NCBI RefSeq assembly: GCF_014200015.1
Contig: NZ_JACHOT010000001.1
Location: 1,798,001 to 1,862,000 of the forward strand
Length of the DNA: 64,000 bases
Source of the DNA: Aminobacter niigataensis
GTDB taxonomy: Bacteria; Pseudomonadota; Alphaproteobacteria; Rhizobiales; Rhizobiaceae
Reading direction: 5' to 3'
The translations under genes and the position numbers were made by a program. This document shows positions 1 through 8,766 of this stretch, piece by piece. The number at the start of each line of letters is the position of its first letter. Within the stretch, counting starts at the first letter, position 1. Below the pieces are notes generated by a model that saw only the letters and a list, made by a program, of their open reading frames with translations, was not told where the DNA came from and did no database searches.

Positions 1-1015
1 AGAAGTTCTGACGCACGACGCCGAGCAGGTCGAACATCGAGATGATGTAGACCAGACTGGTGTCCTTGAACATGCCGATGAAGGTATTGACGATGCCGGG
101 AATGACCAGCTTCAACGCCTGCGGCAGCACGATCAGGCCCATCTTCTGCCAGTAGCTGAGACCGAGCGAGTCGGCGCCCTCGTACTGCCCTTTCGGTATG
201 GCCTGCAGGCCGCCGCGCACGACTTCGGCCATGTAGGCCGACGCGAACAGCGACACCCCGATCAGCGCGCGCAGGAACTTGTCGAACGAGACGCCCGCCG
301 GCAGGAACAGCGGCAGCATGACGCTTGCCATGAACAGCACCGTGATCAGCGGCACGCCACGCACCGTCTCGATGAAGATGACGCAGAGCATCTTCACAAC
401 CGGCATCTTGGAGCGCCGACCGAGCGCAAGCAGGATGCCGAAAGGCAGTGAGACCACGATGCCGACAAAAGACAGCGTAAGCGTCACCAGCAGACCGCCC
501 CAGAGCGGGGTCTCGACATGCGGCAAGCCAAACACGCCACCGATCAGCAGGAAGTAGGAAACGACCGGAAGCACCAGGAAGAACAGGACAGAATTGAGCC
601 CCTTGCGCGGGATGCGTGGAACCAGCAGCGGCACCAGCAGCGCCACGAACATGATCGCCACCAGGATGACGCGCCAGCGCTCGTCCAGGGGATAACGGCC
701 AAACATGAACTGGCCGAACTTTGCCTTGACAAACGCCCAGCAGGCGCCCGACCAGCCGTCGGGCTGGATGCCGCCCTGCGCCACGGTGGCGCAGAACGTT
801 CGATCGGTGCCGGTCCACTGGGCATTTACGATGGCCCAGTTGAACAGCGGCGGCACGATCATCGCCACGATGAAAAACCCCACGATCGACAACACCGAAT
901 CAAACGGGTTGGCAAACAGGTTCTTGCGCATCCAGGCCAGCGGCCCACGCTCGCGAAGCGGCGCCGGCTGTGGCAGCGCCATTTCGGTGCGGACGTATCC
1001 GATATCTTGCGACAT
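1..1015 (-). CDS. aapM: General L-amino acid ABC transporter permease AapM (3' end outside window)
   Basis: Inner-membrane permease of the broad-range amino-acid uptake system AapJQMP, in the HisMQ family. The 338 visible codons start at an ATG preceded by a good Shine-Dalgarno (AGGAGG). They show several hydrophobic segments and the ABC-permease EAA loop ([20 protein letters not shown]), which contacts the ATPase. The reading frame runs off the left edge at VVRQNF, so roughly the last 45 residues are missing compared with known AapM proteins of about 384 residues. It lies 9 bp downstream of aapQ in the same operon; the ATPase gene aapP is expected beyond the window. Identification is firm from sequence type and gene order. 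Confidence 0.93.
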   Translation of the reverse strand, partial: MSQDIGYVRTEMALPQPAPLRERGPLAWMRKNLFANPFDSVLSIVGFFIVAMIVPPLFNWAIVNAQWTGTDRTFCATVAQGGIQPDGWSGACWAFVKAKFGQFMFGRYPLDERWRVILVAIMFVALLVPLLVPRIPRKGLNSVLFFLVLPVVSYFLLIGGVFGLPHVETPLWGGLLVTLTLSFVGIVVSLPFGILLALGRRSKMPVVKMLCVIFIETVRGVPLITVLFMASVMLPLFLPAGVSFDKFLRALIGVSLFASAYMAEVVRGGLQAIPKGQYEGADSLGLSYWQKMGLIVLPQALKLVIPGIVNTFIGMFKDTSLVYIISMFDLLGVVRQNF

Positions 1016-1024
1016 GCCCGCCTC

Positions 1025-2215
1025 CTACCTTTCCACCAGCGCCATCTTGGCGTTGAACCAGTTCATGAAGGCTGACGTGATCAGGCTGAGACCGAGATAG
1101 ACGACCATCCAGATGACGACGATCTCGATGGCCTGGCCCGTCTGGTTGAGCACCGTGCCGCCGACCGCAACCAGGTCCGGATAGCCGATGGCGATCGCCA
1201 GCGACGAGTTCTTGGTCAGGTTGAGGAACTGGCTGGTCAGCGGCGGAATGACAATGCGCAGAGCCTGCGGCACCACCACCAGCCTAAGCGCCTGCGCGGA
1301 CCTGAGGCCAAGTGCTGCGGACGCCTCGCTCTGTCCGCTGCTGACGCCCCGGATGCCCGCGCGGACGATCTCGGCGATGAAGGCTGCGGTGTAAAACGAC
1401 AAGGCAAGGTACAGCGACAGGAATTCCGGTTTGATTTGCAGGCCGCCGGTCAGGTTGAACGTCGACTTCTGCGGAAAGTCGAAGCTGAGCGGAAAGCCCG
1501 TCGCGACCAAGGCCAGGAACGGCAGGCCGACGATCAGCGCCAGCGACGTCCAAAACACGGGAAATGTCGCGCCCGTGGCCATTTGCCTTTGCTTGGCACG
1601 CCGGGCGACGAACCAGGACATGGCAAGGCCGAGCAGCAGCGCCACCGGGACCAGCATCGATCCGTCGCCCCAGACCAGCTTCGGAAAATAGAAGCCACGG
1701 CTGTTGAGGAAGGAGCCGAAGGGCAGTTCGATGCTCTCCTTCGGCAGCGGCAGCACAGAAAGCACGCCGAAATACCAGAAGAAGATGACGAGCAGCGGCG
1801 GAATGTTGCGGAACAGCTCGACATAGACCGTGCAGATCTTGCGGATCAGCCAGTTGTGCGACAGCCGGCCGATGCCGATCAGGAAGCCCAGAATCGAAGC
1901 GGTGACGATGCCGGCGGCAGCCACAACCAAGGTGTTGATGAAGCCGACAAGCAAAGCGCGCCTGTAGGTCGAATCCGAATCGAAGGCGATCAGCGTATCG
2001 CTGACGTCGAATCCGGCGCGGCCGTTGAGAAAGGCGAAACCCGAAGCAATATTGGCGCGCTTCAGGTTTTCGACGGTATTTCCAATGATCCAGTAGACGA
2101 ACGCCACAAGCGCAACGATCACGAGGACCTGGAAGAAGATGCCGCGCACCTTCGGATCGTAGAAAAGCGACGCGCGGCCGCCCCCTACGTCTTGGGGTAT
2201 GTCCTGCGTAGCCAT
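1025..2215 (-). CDS. aapQ: General L-amino acid ABC transporter permease AapQ
   Basis: Second inner-membrane permease of the Aap system, 396 residues, pairing with AapM to form the amino-acid channel. It has an N-terminal membrane span near residues 28-48, further hydrophobic spans, and an EAA loop near residues 295-315 (ASAALGLRSAQALRLVVVPQ). The long periplasmic insert between the first spans, containing the FLNGRAGFD region, is typical of AapQ. Its start is separated from aapJ by 63 bp holding a perfect hairpin, which probably lowers permease relative to binding-protein expression. Family and operon position agree. Confidence 0.95.
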   Translation of the reverse strand: MATQDIPQDVGGGRASLFYDPKVRGIFFQVLVIVALVAFVYWIIGNTVENLKRANIASGFAFLNGRAGFDVSDTLIAFDSDSTYRRALLVGFINTLVVAAAGIVTASILGFLIGIGRLSHNWLIRKICTVYVELFRNIPPLLVIFFWYFGVLSVLPLPKESIELPFGSFLNSRGFYFPKLVWGDGSMLVPVALLLGLAMSWFVARRAKQRQMATGATFPVFWTSLALIVGLPFLALVATGFPLSFDFPQKSTFNLTGGLQIKPEFLSLYLALSFYTAAFIAEIVRAGIRGVSSGQSEASAALGLRSAQALRLVVVPQALRIVIPPLTSQFLNLTKNSSLAIAIGYPDLVAVGGTVLNQTGQAIEIVVIWMVVYLGLSLITSAFMNWFNAKMALVER

Positions 2216-2238
2216 CGGAAGTCCCTCTGAAAGAGTAA

Positions 2239-2265
2239 CCGGAAGGCAGAAGATCTGCCTTCCGG
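2239..2265 (-). other. Intercistronic hairpin between aapJ and aapQ
   Basis: A perfect 12-bp inverted repeat (CCGGAAGGCAGA and TCTGCCTTCCGG) with a 3-base loop lies in the 63-bp gap between aapJ and aapQ. There is no following T-run, so it is not a standard terminator. Hairpins placed after binding-protein genes commonly protect the upstream mRNA and make the binding protein more abundant than the permease. That role is inferred here from position and symmetry. Confidence 0.75.
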
Positions 2266-2278
2266 ACGAGACTTCGGA

Positions 2279-3307
2279 TCAGCGGATGGGCGGCGCGTAC
2301 TGCAGTCCACCCTTGGTCCAGAGCGCATTGATGCCGCGGGCGATCTTCAGCGGGCTGCCCTGGCCGACATTGCGTTCAAAGACTTCGCCGTAGTTACCCA
2401 CGGCCTTTACGATGTTGACGACCCAGTCGTTGCCGAGGCCGAGATCGGTACCGATCTTGGTGTCCGCTTCAGTTCCGAGGACGCGCTTGATCTCGGGATT
2501 GCCCGATGCCTTCATCTCCTCGACATTGGCCTGGGTGATGCCCAGTTCCTCGGCGGTCAGCAGACCGAAATAGACCCACTTGACGATGTGGTACCACTTG
2601 TCGTCGCCCTGGCGCACGGCAGGTCCGAGCGGCTCCTTGGAGATGATCTCGGGCAGCACGACGTGATCGTCGGGCGAGCTGAGCTTCAGGCGGATACCAT
2701 AGAGACCCGACTGGTCAGTGGTGTAGACGTCGCAACGGCCGGCGTCATAGGCAGCGTCGACTTCTTCCAGCTTCTCGAAGACGACCGGGCTGTACTCCAT
2801 CTTGTTCGCCTTGAAGTAGTCGGCGAGGTTGAGTTCGGTCGTCGTGCCGGTCTGCACGCAGACGGCGGCGCCCGACAGCTGGAGAGCGGAATTCACGCCC
2901 GGCAGCTTCTTGGCGTTGATCATGAAGCCCTGGCCGTCATAATAGGTGACGCCGACGAAGTTCAGGCCAAGTGCCGTATCGCGATTGATGGTCCAGGTGG
3001 TGTTACGCGACAGCATGTCGATTTCGCCCGACTGAAGTGCCGTGAAGCGCTCCTTGGCCGAAAGTGGCGTGAACTTGACCTTGGTGCCGTCGCCAAAGAT
3101 CGCAGCAGCCACGGCGCGGCAGAAATCGACGTCCAGACCCTGCCAGTCACCTTTGTCGTTCGGCGCCGAAAAACCGGCCAGGCCGGTGCTGACGCCGCAT
3201 TGCAGAAACCCCTTAGCCTTGACGTCCTCGAGCGTGCCGGCCGAAGCGGCAGTCGCCATAAGGCCGAGCGCAGCAGCCCCGAGAATGCCTGAAATGATGT
3301 ATTTCAT
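2279..3307 (-). CDS. aapJ: General L-amino acid periplasmic binding protein AapJ
   Basis: Periplasmic solute-binding protein of the Aap amino-acid transporter (SBP_bac_3 family), 342 residues. The chosen ATG gives a signal peptide of about 23 residues (MKYIISGILGAAALGLMATA, cut after ASA). An upstream in-frame start would add 22 hydrophilic residues and spoil it. The mature protein has the family phrases GVSTGLAGFSAPN, GLDVDFCRAVAAAIFGD and LSRNTTWTINRD. First gene of the aap operon, followed by a hairpin and then aapQ. Its leader holds two small inverted repeats (3379-3397 and 3399-3417). Confidence 0.95.
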   Translation of the reverse strand: MKYIISGILGAAALGLMATAASAGTLEDVKAKGFLQCGVSTGLAGFSAPNDKGDWQGLDVDFCRAVAAAIFGDGTKVKFTPLSAKERFTALQSGEIDMLSRNTTWTINRDTALGLNFVGVTYYDGQGFMINAKKLPGVNSALQLSGAAVCVQTGTTTELNLADYFKANKMEYSPVVFEKLEEVDAAYDAGRCDVYTTDQSGLYGIRLKLSSPDDHVVLPEIISKEPLGPAVRQGDDKWYHIVKWVYFGLLTAEELGITQANVEEMKASGNPEIKRVLGTEADTKIGTDLGLGNDWVVNIVKAVGNYGEVFERNVGQGSPLKIARGINALWTKGGLQYAPPIR

Positions 3308-3398
3308 GACCCACGAACCCTTTTCTGTTTTTTCCAGGCTGTTGCCTGTCTTTTTAATGTGTGAACTCAGCATCCCCTATCCGGCCCATATCCGGATT

Positions 3399-3417
3399 GC
3401 GCACCTTGCCGGTGCGC
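3399..3417 (-). promoter_or_regulatory. Hairpin in the aapJ leader
   Basis: A perfect 7-bp inverted repeat (GCGCACC and GGTGCGC, 5-base loop) lies about 90 bp upstream of aapJ. A second, 6-bp pair (ATCCGG and CCGGAT, 3379-3397) lies beside it. Both fall in the aapJ leader or promoter. A role in regulating amino-acid uptake is possible, but no known riboswitch or operator could be assigned. Confidence 0.35.
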
Positions 3418-3545
3418 TTTGCTGCAGTCCGGTTCACAAATGCCATCGAAGGCGATAATTCTTGTTAGGTCAAGCAATAAAGGCCTGCCGCCGCCGGCTC
3501 CGCCTTTAGTATTAGTCCGGCCTTGTCGCGCAGCTTCAAAGCGCA

Positions 3546-3561
3546 TTGAACAGTTGTTCAA
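3546..3561. promoter_or_regulatory. Palindrome between aapJ and the PAP2 gene
   Basis: TTGAACA-GT-TGTTCAA is a perfect 7-bp-arm palindrome just beyond the stop codon of the PAP2 gene and about 240 bp upstream of aapJ. It has no T-run, so it looks more like a protein-binding site than a terminator. The binding regulator is unknown. Confidence 0.3.
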
Positions 3562-3564
3562 CGC

Positions 3565-4446
3565 TCAGGCGGCTGGCAGCCTTTTCTGCCGCATCCCGGT
3601 TGCTGCCGGCAGCATCTTTCCGGGCCTCGGCCGGAACCCGACACGGCGGGCAGCAAGAAAGCGCGCCATGACGACGGTCAGGACGAAGCCGAACAGGAAG
3701 CCCGCTACGACATCCGAGGGATAGTGGGCCGCGGCCGGCACGCGGAAGGCGGACAGCATCAGGCAGACGAGGCCGATCGGCAGCCATTGGCGCGGAAACC
3801 AGATCATCAGGACGGCGGCAACGGTGCCGAGCGTCGTCGAATGTCCGGAGGGAAAGCTCGAGAAATACTTGCTCACCACGAACGGGTCGAAATGGTAGGC
3901 ACCGAGTTCGCCGAACATCGAGGGGCGCGCCCGCCCGATGACGATCTTTACCAGATTGACGGCAATGCCGGTGATGGCAATCGAGCCGAACAGGAACGCC
4001 GCCTGGCCGAACCACGAAACGAGTCTAGCCCTGACGCGATAGCCTGAGTTTCTCCAGTCTGCGGTGGCCGTCACCAGATAGACCAGCAGCGCCGGGACCA
4101 GGTACCACTCCGACTTGCCGGCCTGGCTCGCCTGTGCAAGCCAGCGTGTGAGCTGGTTGCGGTTGGACAGTATGAAGTCCATGACCCGCGCGTCGACCAC
4201 GAACAGCAAGAGGGCAGCCACCGCACCGACTGACACCAGCCATGTCAGTTCGCGCGTCCATACCGGCTCGTTCAAGCCGACGGGATCCCGCCAGATCCGG
4301 CGCCAGGAAACCGACACCGTTTCAGCGAGGCGCCCGAAATGGCCAGCCGGCCAGATCTGGCCCAGCCGAACGGCGGGCCGCGGCGGTTGCGCCGGCCCAG
4401 TCGGCGCACTATGGCTGGCGTCTTCGCTGAAAGGGTGCGGATTCAT
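3565..4446 (-). CDS. PAP2-family membrane phosphatase
   Basis: Integral membrane acid phosphatase of the PAP2 superfamily, about 293 residues, likely acting on a lipid phosphate (phosphatidic acid, undecaprenyl diphosphate or a lipid A phosphate). The three signature motifs are present in order: KIVIGRARP, PSGH and SAFRVPAAAHYPSD, which supply the catalytic histidines and phosphate-binding residues. Several hydrophobic segments flank them. The ATG start overlaps the divergent metC start codon by two bases. A GTG 36 bp upstream is an alternative, and neither has a strong ribosome-binding site. The substrate cannot be predicted from sequence. Confidence 0.85.
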   Translation of the reverse strand: MNPHPFSEDASHSAPTGPAQPPRPAVRLGQIWPAGHFGRLAETVSVSWRRIWRDPVGLNEPVWTRELTWLVSVGAVAALLLFVVDARVMDFILSNRNQLTRWLAQASQAGKSEWYLVPALLVYLVTATADWRNSGYRVRARLVSWFGQAAFLFGSIAITGIAVNLVKIVIGRARPSMFGELGAYHFDPFVVSKYFSSFPSGHSTTLGTVAAVLMIWFPRQWLPIGLVCLMLSAFRVPAAAHYPSDVVAGFLFGFVLTVVMARFLAARRVGFRPRPGKMLPAATGMRQKRLPAA

Positions 4447-5617
4447 GACTCGAGACAACGGCAGGATCAAAGGCGTCAACACGCGGCTCGCGCATTCCGG
4501 CCACGATCCACACGGCTTTCATGGCTTTGTCAATCCGCCGGTCGTCCACGCCTCGACGGTTCTCTATCCCAACGCTGCAACGATGGCGGCGCGTGCTCAA
4601 AAATACACATATGGCACCCGCGGAACGCCGACGACGGATGCCCTTTGCGCGGCCATCGACGAACTGGAAGGCTCGGCCGGCACCATCGCCGTGCCTTCGG
4701 GGCTTGCGGCCGTCACCATCCCCCTGCTTGGCTTCCTCTCGGCCGGCGACCACATCCTGATCACGGATTCCGTCTACCACCCGACGCGCCACTTCGCCGA
4801 CACCATGCTCAAGCGTCTCGGTGTCGAGGTCGACTACTACGATCCGCATGTCGGCGCCGGCATCGCCGCCCTCATCAAGCCGAACACCAAGGTGGTGCTC
4901 ACCGAATCGCCCGCCTCGAACACATTCGAGATCCAGGATATCCCCGCCATATCAAAGGCAGCCCATGCCGCCGGCGCGATCGTCATGATGGACAACACCT
5001 GGGCCACGCCGCTCTATTTCAAGGCGCTCGATTTCGGCGTCGACGTCACCATCCACGCGGCGACCAAATACCCCGCCGGCCATTCCGATGTGCTGAGCGG
5101 CACGGTTTCGGCAAACGCCGACTGCTGGCCCAGGCTTCGCGAGGCGTTCTTCACGCTTGGCTGCTGCGCCGGTCCCGACGACGTCTACCAGGTGCTGCGC
5201 GGCCTGCGCACCATGGGCGTCCGGCTCGCCCATCACGAAAAGAGCGCGCTGGACATCGCGCGCTGGCTCGAAGGCCAGCCGGGCGTGGCCCGCGTGCTGC
5301 ACCCAGGGCTCGAAAGCCACCCCGACCATGAATTGTTCAAGCGCGACTTCGGCGGCTCCAGCGGCATCTTCTCCGTGGTGCTGTCCGGCGGCGGCCAGAA
5401 CAAGGCACACGCTTTCCTGGACGCGCTCGAGATCTTCGGCCTGGGCTATTCCTGGGGTGGTTTCGAGAGCCTGGCTGTGCCGGTCAACCTCAGCGACCGC
5501 AAGGTGGTCACCCCTTATGAGGGCCCGATCATCCGCCTGCAGATCGGGCTTGAAGATGTCGCCGACCTCAAGGAAGATATTGCGGCCGGGCTGCAAGCCG
5601 CCAACGCGGCGGAGTGA
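4445..5617 (+). CDS. metC: Cystathionine beta-lyase (MetC-type PLP enzyme)
   Basis: Cytosolic PLP-dependent C-S lyase of the Cys/Met metabolism family, 390 residues, probably converting cystathionine to homocysteine in methionine synthesis. The PLP Schiff-base lysine is K208 in HAATKYPAGHSD. Other family features are PSGLAAV (about residues 84-90), YGTRGTPTT and MMDNTWATP. The ATG is preceded by AAAGGG at good spacing. A cupin gene follows 90 bp downstream, possibly in the same transcript. Related family members (cystathionine gamma-lyase, gamma-synthase) are hard to exclude, but the sequence reads most like alphaproteobacterial MetC. Confidence 0.88.
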   Translation: MTRDNGRIKGVNTRLAHSGHDPHGFHGFVNPPVVHASTVLYPNAATMAARAQKYTYGTRGTPTTDALCAAIDELEGSAGTIAVPSGLAAVTIPLLGFLSAGDHILITDSVYHPTRHFADTMLKRLGVEVDYYDPHVGAGIAALIKPNTKVVLTESPASNTFEIQDIPAISKAAHAAGAIVMMDNTWATPLYFKALDFGVDVTIHAATKYPAGHSDVLSGTVSANADCWPRLREAFFTLGCCAGPDDVYQVLRGLRTMGVRLAHHEKSALDIARWLEGQPGVARVLHPGLESHPDHELFKRDFGGSSGIFSVVLSGGGQNKAHAFLDALEIFGLGYSWGGFESLAVPVNLSDRKVVTPYEGPIIRLQIGLEDVADLKEDIAAGLQAANAAE

Positions 5618-5707
5618 AGCCATCAGGCTCTCGATGCCGAGCCAGCACCAGACGACAGCCTGAGGCATGACGCGACAAGGACAGATTGAAATTCCGCGAG
5701 GAAGAAC

Positions 5708-6217
5708 ATGACCACGTCCGACCGCCCCGCCGAGATCGCCCACTGGACCGAAGTCGAGCGCCCCGACGGCGAGACCTTTTCCGGTACTGACGAGTTGCGG
5801 GCCCTCGGCGCGCCGCTTGCCACTCATTTCGGCTTGCAGCGGCTTGGCATCCACCATGTCCGGCTGCCGCCGGGCCGGCGCACGTCGTTCCCTCACGCCG
5901 AAAGTCTGGAGGAGGAGTTCGTCCACGTGCTGGAGGGTGAGCCCGACGTCTGGCTCGATGGCCTCCTGCATCGCCTGAAGCCGGGCGATTCCGTCGGCTT
6001 TCCCGCGGGCACCGGACTGGCGCACAGCTTCCTTAACAACACAGATGCCGAGGTGCGGCTTCTGGTGGTCGGCGAGACCGCCAAGGCCGAAAACCGCATC
6101 GTCTATCCCGTCAATCCCGAGCGCAAGGCAATGCGCGACGACTGGTGGGACGACGCGCCTCAGCGGATCCTCGGCGACCATGACGGAGTGCCCGACCGGT
6201 GGCGGTCCAAGCGTTGA
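5708..6217 (+). CDS. Cupin-domain protein
   Basis: Small cytosolic single-domain cupin of 169 residues. The core is GRRTSFPHAESLEEEFVHVL (about residues 57-76), with the conserved histidine and glutamates that usually hold a metal, followed by the second cupin motif PAGTGLAHSFLN. The C-terminal 40 residues are charged, with DDWWDD. Ribosome-binding site GAGGAAG precedes the ATG. It lies downstream of metC and converges with an XRE-cupin regulator gene. No substrate can be assigned; a link to sulfur amino-acid metabolism rests only on its position. Confidence 0.75.
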   Translation: MTTSDRPAEIAHWTEVERPDGETFSGTDELRALGAPLATHFGLQRLGIHHVRLPPGRRTSFPHAESLEEEFVHVLEGEPDVWLDGLLHRLKPGDSVGFPAGTGLAHSFLNNTDAEVRLLVVGETAKAENRIVYPVNPERKAMRDDWWDDAPQRILGDHDGVPDRWRSKR

Positions 6218-6290
6218 AAATTGGCCAGCGCCAAGAAAAGATGGGGGGCCAGGAACACGAACAGATCCGTACGATGCGAAGTGGCGCGCT

Positions 6291-6938
6291 CTATCTGTAC
6301 GAAATTACGGACAGAAAACGGACCGGCAGCCGTCCCAACTGCTCCGGCCCATGTGGCGAATGGCCTGCGAAGTGCAGGCTGTCGCCGGGGCCCATGACAT
6401 AACGCTTCGAGCCGATCCGGTAGGTCATCTCACCCTCCAACAGGTAGAGAAACTCCATTCCGAAATGCTCGAGCGATGGAAGGGTGTCCGTCTCCCGGTC
6501 CATGGTGAAGAGGTAGGTTTCTACCGTCAAGTTGTTCGGCTGGGAGTCAAAATAGCCAAGCAGCTTGTAGTGGTGGCCAGCACGGCTATCGCACTTTTCG
6601 ACCGCAATTTCGTCCCCGGCAGGGACGAAGACGGCGTTCTCCTCGTACTCGCAACGGCGCAGAAACGTCGTGAGCGGGACATCAAGCGCCCGCGACAGCG
6701 CCTGGAGTGTGCCCAACGACGCGGAAATCACCCCGTTTTCGATTTTCGACATCATGCCGACGGAGATGCAAGCGACACCTGCGAGATCGGCTGCGGTCAT
6801 GCCAAGACGCTTGCGGCAGGCGCGCACTTCCATTCCAATTGCTAGCTGCAGCCGATCCTCGCCGGGTTCATTGGCAACATCCAGGCTCTGGTCCGGCGAA
6901 ACCGACGTAAACATCTTGGCATCTTTCGCTGTTGGCAA
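6291..6938 (-). CDS. XRE-family transcriptional regulator with cupin sensor domain
   Basis: DNA-binding regulator of 215 residues. An N-terminal Cro/C1-type helix-turn-helix (about residues 32-90, GMTAADLAGVACISVGMMSK) is joined to a C-terminal cupin effector domain (about 145-210, with MEFLYLLEGEMTYRIGSKRY). Such proteins usually sense a small metabolite and regulate amino-acid or polyamine genes. The start is TTG, chosen because GGAAAGAGG lies 7 bases upstream; an internal ATG at 6914 lacks a good ribosome-binding site. It lies downstream of the amt operon and converges with the cupin gene. Targets are unknown. Confidence 0.82.
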   Translation of the reverse strand: MPTAKDAKMFTSVSPDQSLDVANEPGEDRLQLAIGMEVRACRKRLGMTAADLAGVACISVGMMSKIENGVISASLGTLQALSRALDVPLTTFLRRCEYEENAVFVPAGDEIAVEKCDSRAGHHYKLLGYFDSQPNNLTVETYLFTMDRETDTLPSLEHFGMEFLYLLEGEMTYRIGSKRYVMGPGDSLHFAGHSPHGPEQLGRLPVRFLSVISYR

Positions 6939-7036
6939 TGCATAGCCTCTTTCCGCCGTGGCCTAGGCGGCCGGTCAAAAGGGTGAACTGAACCGCGAGC
7001 GCGCCGCCCGGCGGTAACGCACGCCGTTGGCGCGAT

Positions 7037-7064
7037 ACGCCCAGCAGACAATTCCGCTGGGCGT
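7037..7064 (-). terminator. Hairpin after the amt operon
   Basis: A perfect 9-bp inverted repeat (ACGCCCAGC and GCTGGGCGT, 10-base loop) lies 12 bp beyond the stop codon of the small protein gene that follows amt. On the minus strand the trailing sequence is not T-rich, whereas on the plus strand GTTTTG follows. Terminator is the most likely role, but orientation is uncertain. Confidence 0.45.
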
Positions 7065-7075
7065 GTTTTGCTTCC

Positions 7076-7315
7076 TCAGACCGATTCGGGCGGCCGTCGC
7101 GGTTTGCCATCCGCCGAGATGCAGCGCGTGATGCCGTGACGGCGGTAATACTCCGCCGCTTCCCGCATTTCCCGGTCCTCATCGACGATGCAGCGATAGT
7201 GCCACCAGAGCCAGAAGCAGACGGCGGCTGCCACCAGCAGCCATTCGAACCCCTGGAAGGGGTAGAAGGCGCCGATGGTGTCGAGATTGGTCCAGTCAGT
7301 CAGTCCGGTTTCCAT
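7076..7315 (-). CDS. Small membrane protein paired with the ammonium transporter
   Basis: Unrecognised protein of 79 residues with one hydrophobic segment at about residues 24-44 (WLLVAAAVCFWLWWHY), then a charged tail rich in E, D and R (REMREAAEYYRRHG). The ATG is preceded by GGAGGAG. An upstream TTG would overlap that site and was not used. The gene follows the amt stop codon by 29 bp on the same strand, so the two are probably co-transcribed. A role as accessory or regulatory subunit of this Amt is an inference from position; no GlnK gene is present nearby. Confidence 0.6.
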   Translation of the reverse strand: METGLTDWTNLDTIGAFYPFQGFEWLLVAAAVCFWLWWHYRCIVDEDREMREAAEYYRRHGITRCISADGKPRRPPESV

Positions 7316-7344
7316 AGCTTGGGTCTCCTCCAATTGGTTGACAG

Positions 7345-8766
7345 TCAGAAACGCGCAGCTTCGTTGCGCTCAACCGCTTCGAATTCGGTGACCACGCCGG
7401 CGCCGTAGGGATAGATGTCCCGGTTATGCCAGGTGTCGGCGCCTGCCAGTTCCACTTCGAACGGTTCACGCAGGATGCCCATGCGCTGCAGCACCTTGGC
7501 CACGACCCAGGTGGCAAGAAAGCCAAACAGCCCGAAGGTCAGAATCGCACCGATGATCATGCCAATCGGATTGATCGCCGGATCTCCCGCCGGCGTCGTG
7601 CCCAGCCATCCAACCGAGCCTGCCCAGTTCTGCACATCGGGCGCGGCTGGTGCGGCGGGATAACCCCACAGGACGAAACCGCAGACAATGAGCCCCCAAA
7701 CGCCCGCATAGCCGTGAACCGCAATAGCCCCGACCGGATCGTCGATGCGAAAACGGCGCTCGACATAATGATGAAGCTTGAACGCGATCGCCGCGCCCGA
7801 CGCGCCGATGAACATTGCAATCAACGGATGGTAGAGATCATTGCCCGCCGAGGCAGCGATAATGCCGGCAAGACCCCCGGACAGCGTCCAGAACGGATCG
7901 CCACGGCTGACCACGTAAGCCGCCATCAGACCACCAGCCAGCGACATCAGGAAGTTGAAGGTGATGGCCGAGAGCGTCGTGGGCGTTCCATAGATCGTCG
8001 TCGCAGCGAAGCGGACAGTTTCGGCGTCGCGGCTCACATCGACGATCGGAATGTTGCACGCAGCATAGAAGCCCCAGAACCCCGTGTAGATGATGAAGAG
8101 GCCAAGGACCGACAGGAAGGAGTTGTGCGGCTTGATTTCCCGAACCTCGCCGTTTGGACCAAACTTGCCGATGCGGGGTCCCAGCACGATCGTCAAAGCC
8201 AGACAGGCACCGCCGGCGATGGCATGAATGACCCCCGATGCGTAAGCGTCGTGATAGCCGAGCAACTGCGTCGTCCAGCCCGTGGCGTTCCAGCCCCAGG
8301 ACGCATGCCAGATCCAGGTGATCGATCCAACCAGGACGGACAGGATCATGAAGGCGCCGGTTCGTACCCGTTCAATCGCCACCCCGGAAAGGATGGCGCT
8401 CATCACCCACGAAAACAGCAGGAATGCCGCCCAGAAAACGCCCTGTATGTTGTCCTGGAAATTGGGGCCCATCTGCTCTGCCCAAGGCAGTGCCGCAGCC
8501 GTTGCCGCATTGGATATGACGCCGCCGAAAAGAAACGGCCCGTTGTTGAACGCCCAGTAGATCCACCAGGCAAACAGGAACCAGGTGACGGTCACAAGTG
8601 CCAGACTCATCGTGTGGCGGACCAGAGTCTGATTGAGATTCTTGGGGCGGGTCACGCCGAATTCATAGGCGAGCAGGCCGGCATGGATGAGAAACATCAT
8701 GACGACCGTGACCCAATAGTAAAACTCGGTAAAAATTGTCGTTAGAGCAGTTAGTTCGTTGTTCAT
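7345..8766 (-). CDS. Ammonium transporter, Amt family
   Basis: Inner-membrane ammonium channel of 473 residues with the usual set of hydrophobic helices. The twin pore histidines are visible: H181 in VIHAIAGG and H351 in AVHGYAGVWG. The conserved aspartate D173 precedes the first. The ATG is supported by AGGGGA 7 bases upstream and by the position of the first helix; a longer in-frame start exists but adds non-homologous sequence. The opening region (HAGLLAYEFGVTRPKN) and the long C-terminus differ from classical AmtB (about 400-430 residues). This suggests a divergent subfamily. It is followed by a small membrane protein rather than glnK. Confidence 0.9.
   Translation of the reverse strand: MNNELTALTTIFTEFYYWVTVVMMFLIHAGLLAYEFGVTRPKNLNQTLVRHTMSLALVTVTWFLFAWWIYWAFNNGPFLFGGVISNAATAAALPWAEQMGPNFQDNIQGVFWAAFLLFSWVMSAILSGVAIERVRTGAFMILSVLVGSITWIWHASWGWNATGWTTQLLGYHDAYASGVIHAIAGGACLALTIVLGPRIGKFGPNGEVREIKPHNSFLSVLGLFIIYTGFWGFYAACNIPIVDVSRDAETVRFAATTIYGTPTTLSAITFNFLMSLAGGLMAAYVVSRGDPFWTLSGGLAGIIAASAGNDLYHPLIAMFIGASGAAIAFKLHHYVERRFRIDDPVGAIAVHGYAGVWGLIVCGFVLWGYPAAPAAPDVQNWAGSVGWLGTTPAGDPAINPIGMIIGAILTFGLFGFLATWVVAKVLQRMGILREPFEVELAGADTWHNRDIYPYGAGVVTEFEAVERNEAARF

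Noticed and set aside
1436-2230. Long opposite-strand frames over aapQ and many other genes
   Set aside because: High GC makes antisense frames long. Their composition (Arg, His, Gln, Asp rich) and lack of start signals mark them as shadows.
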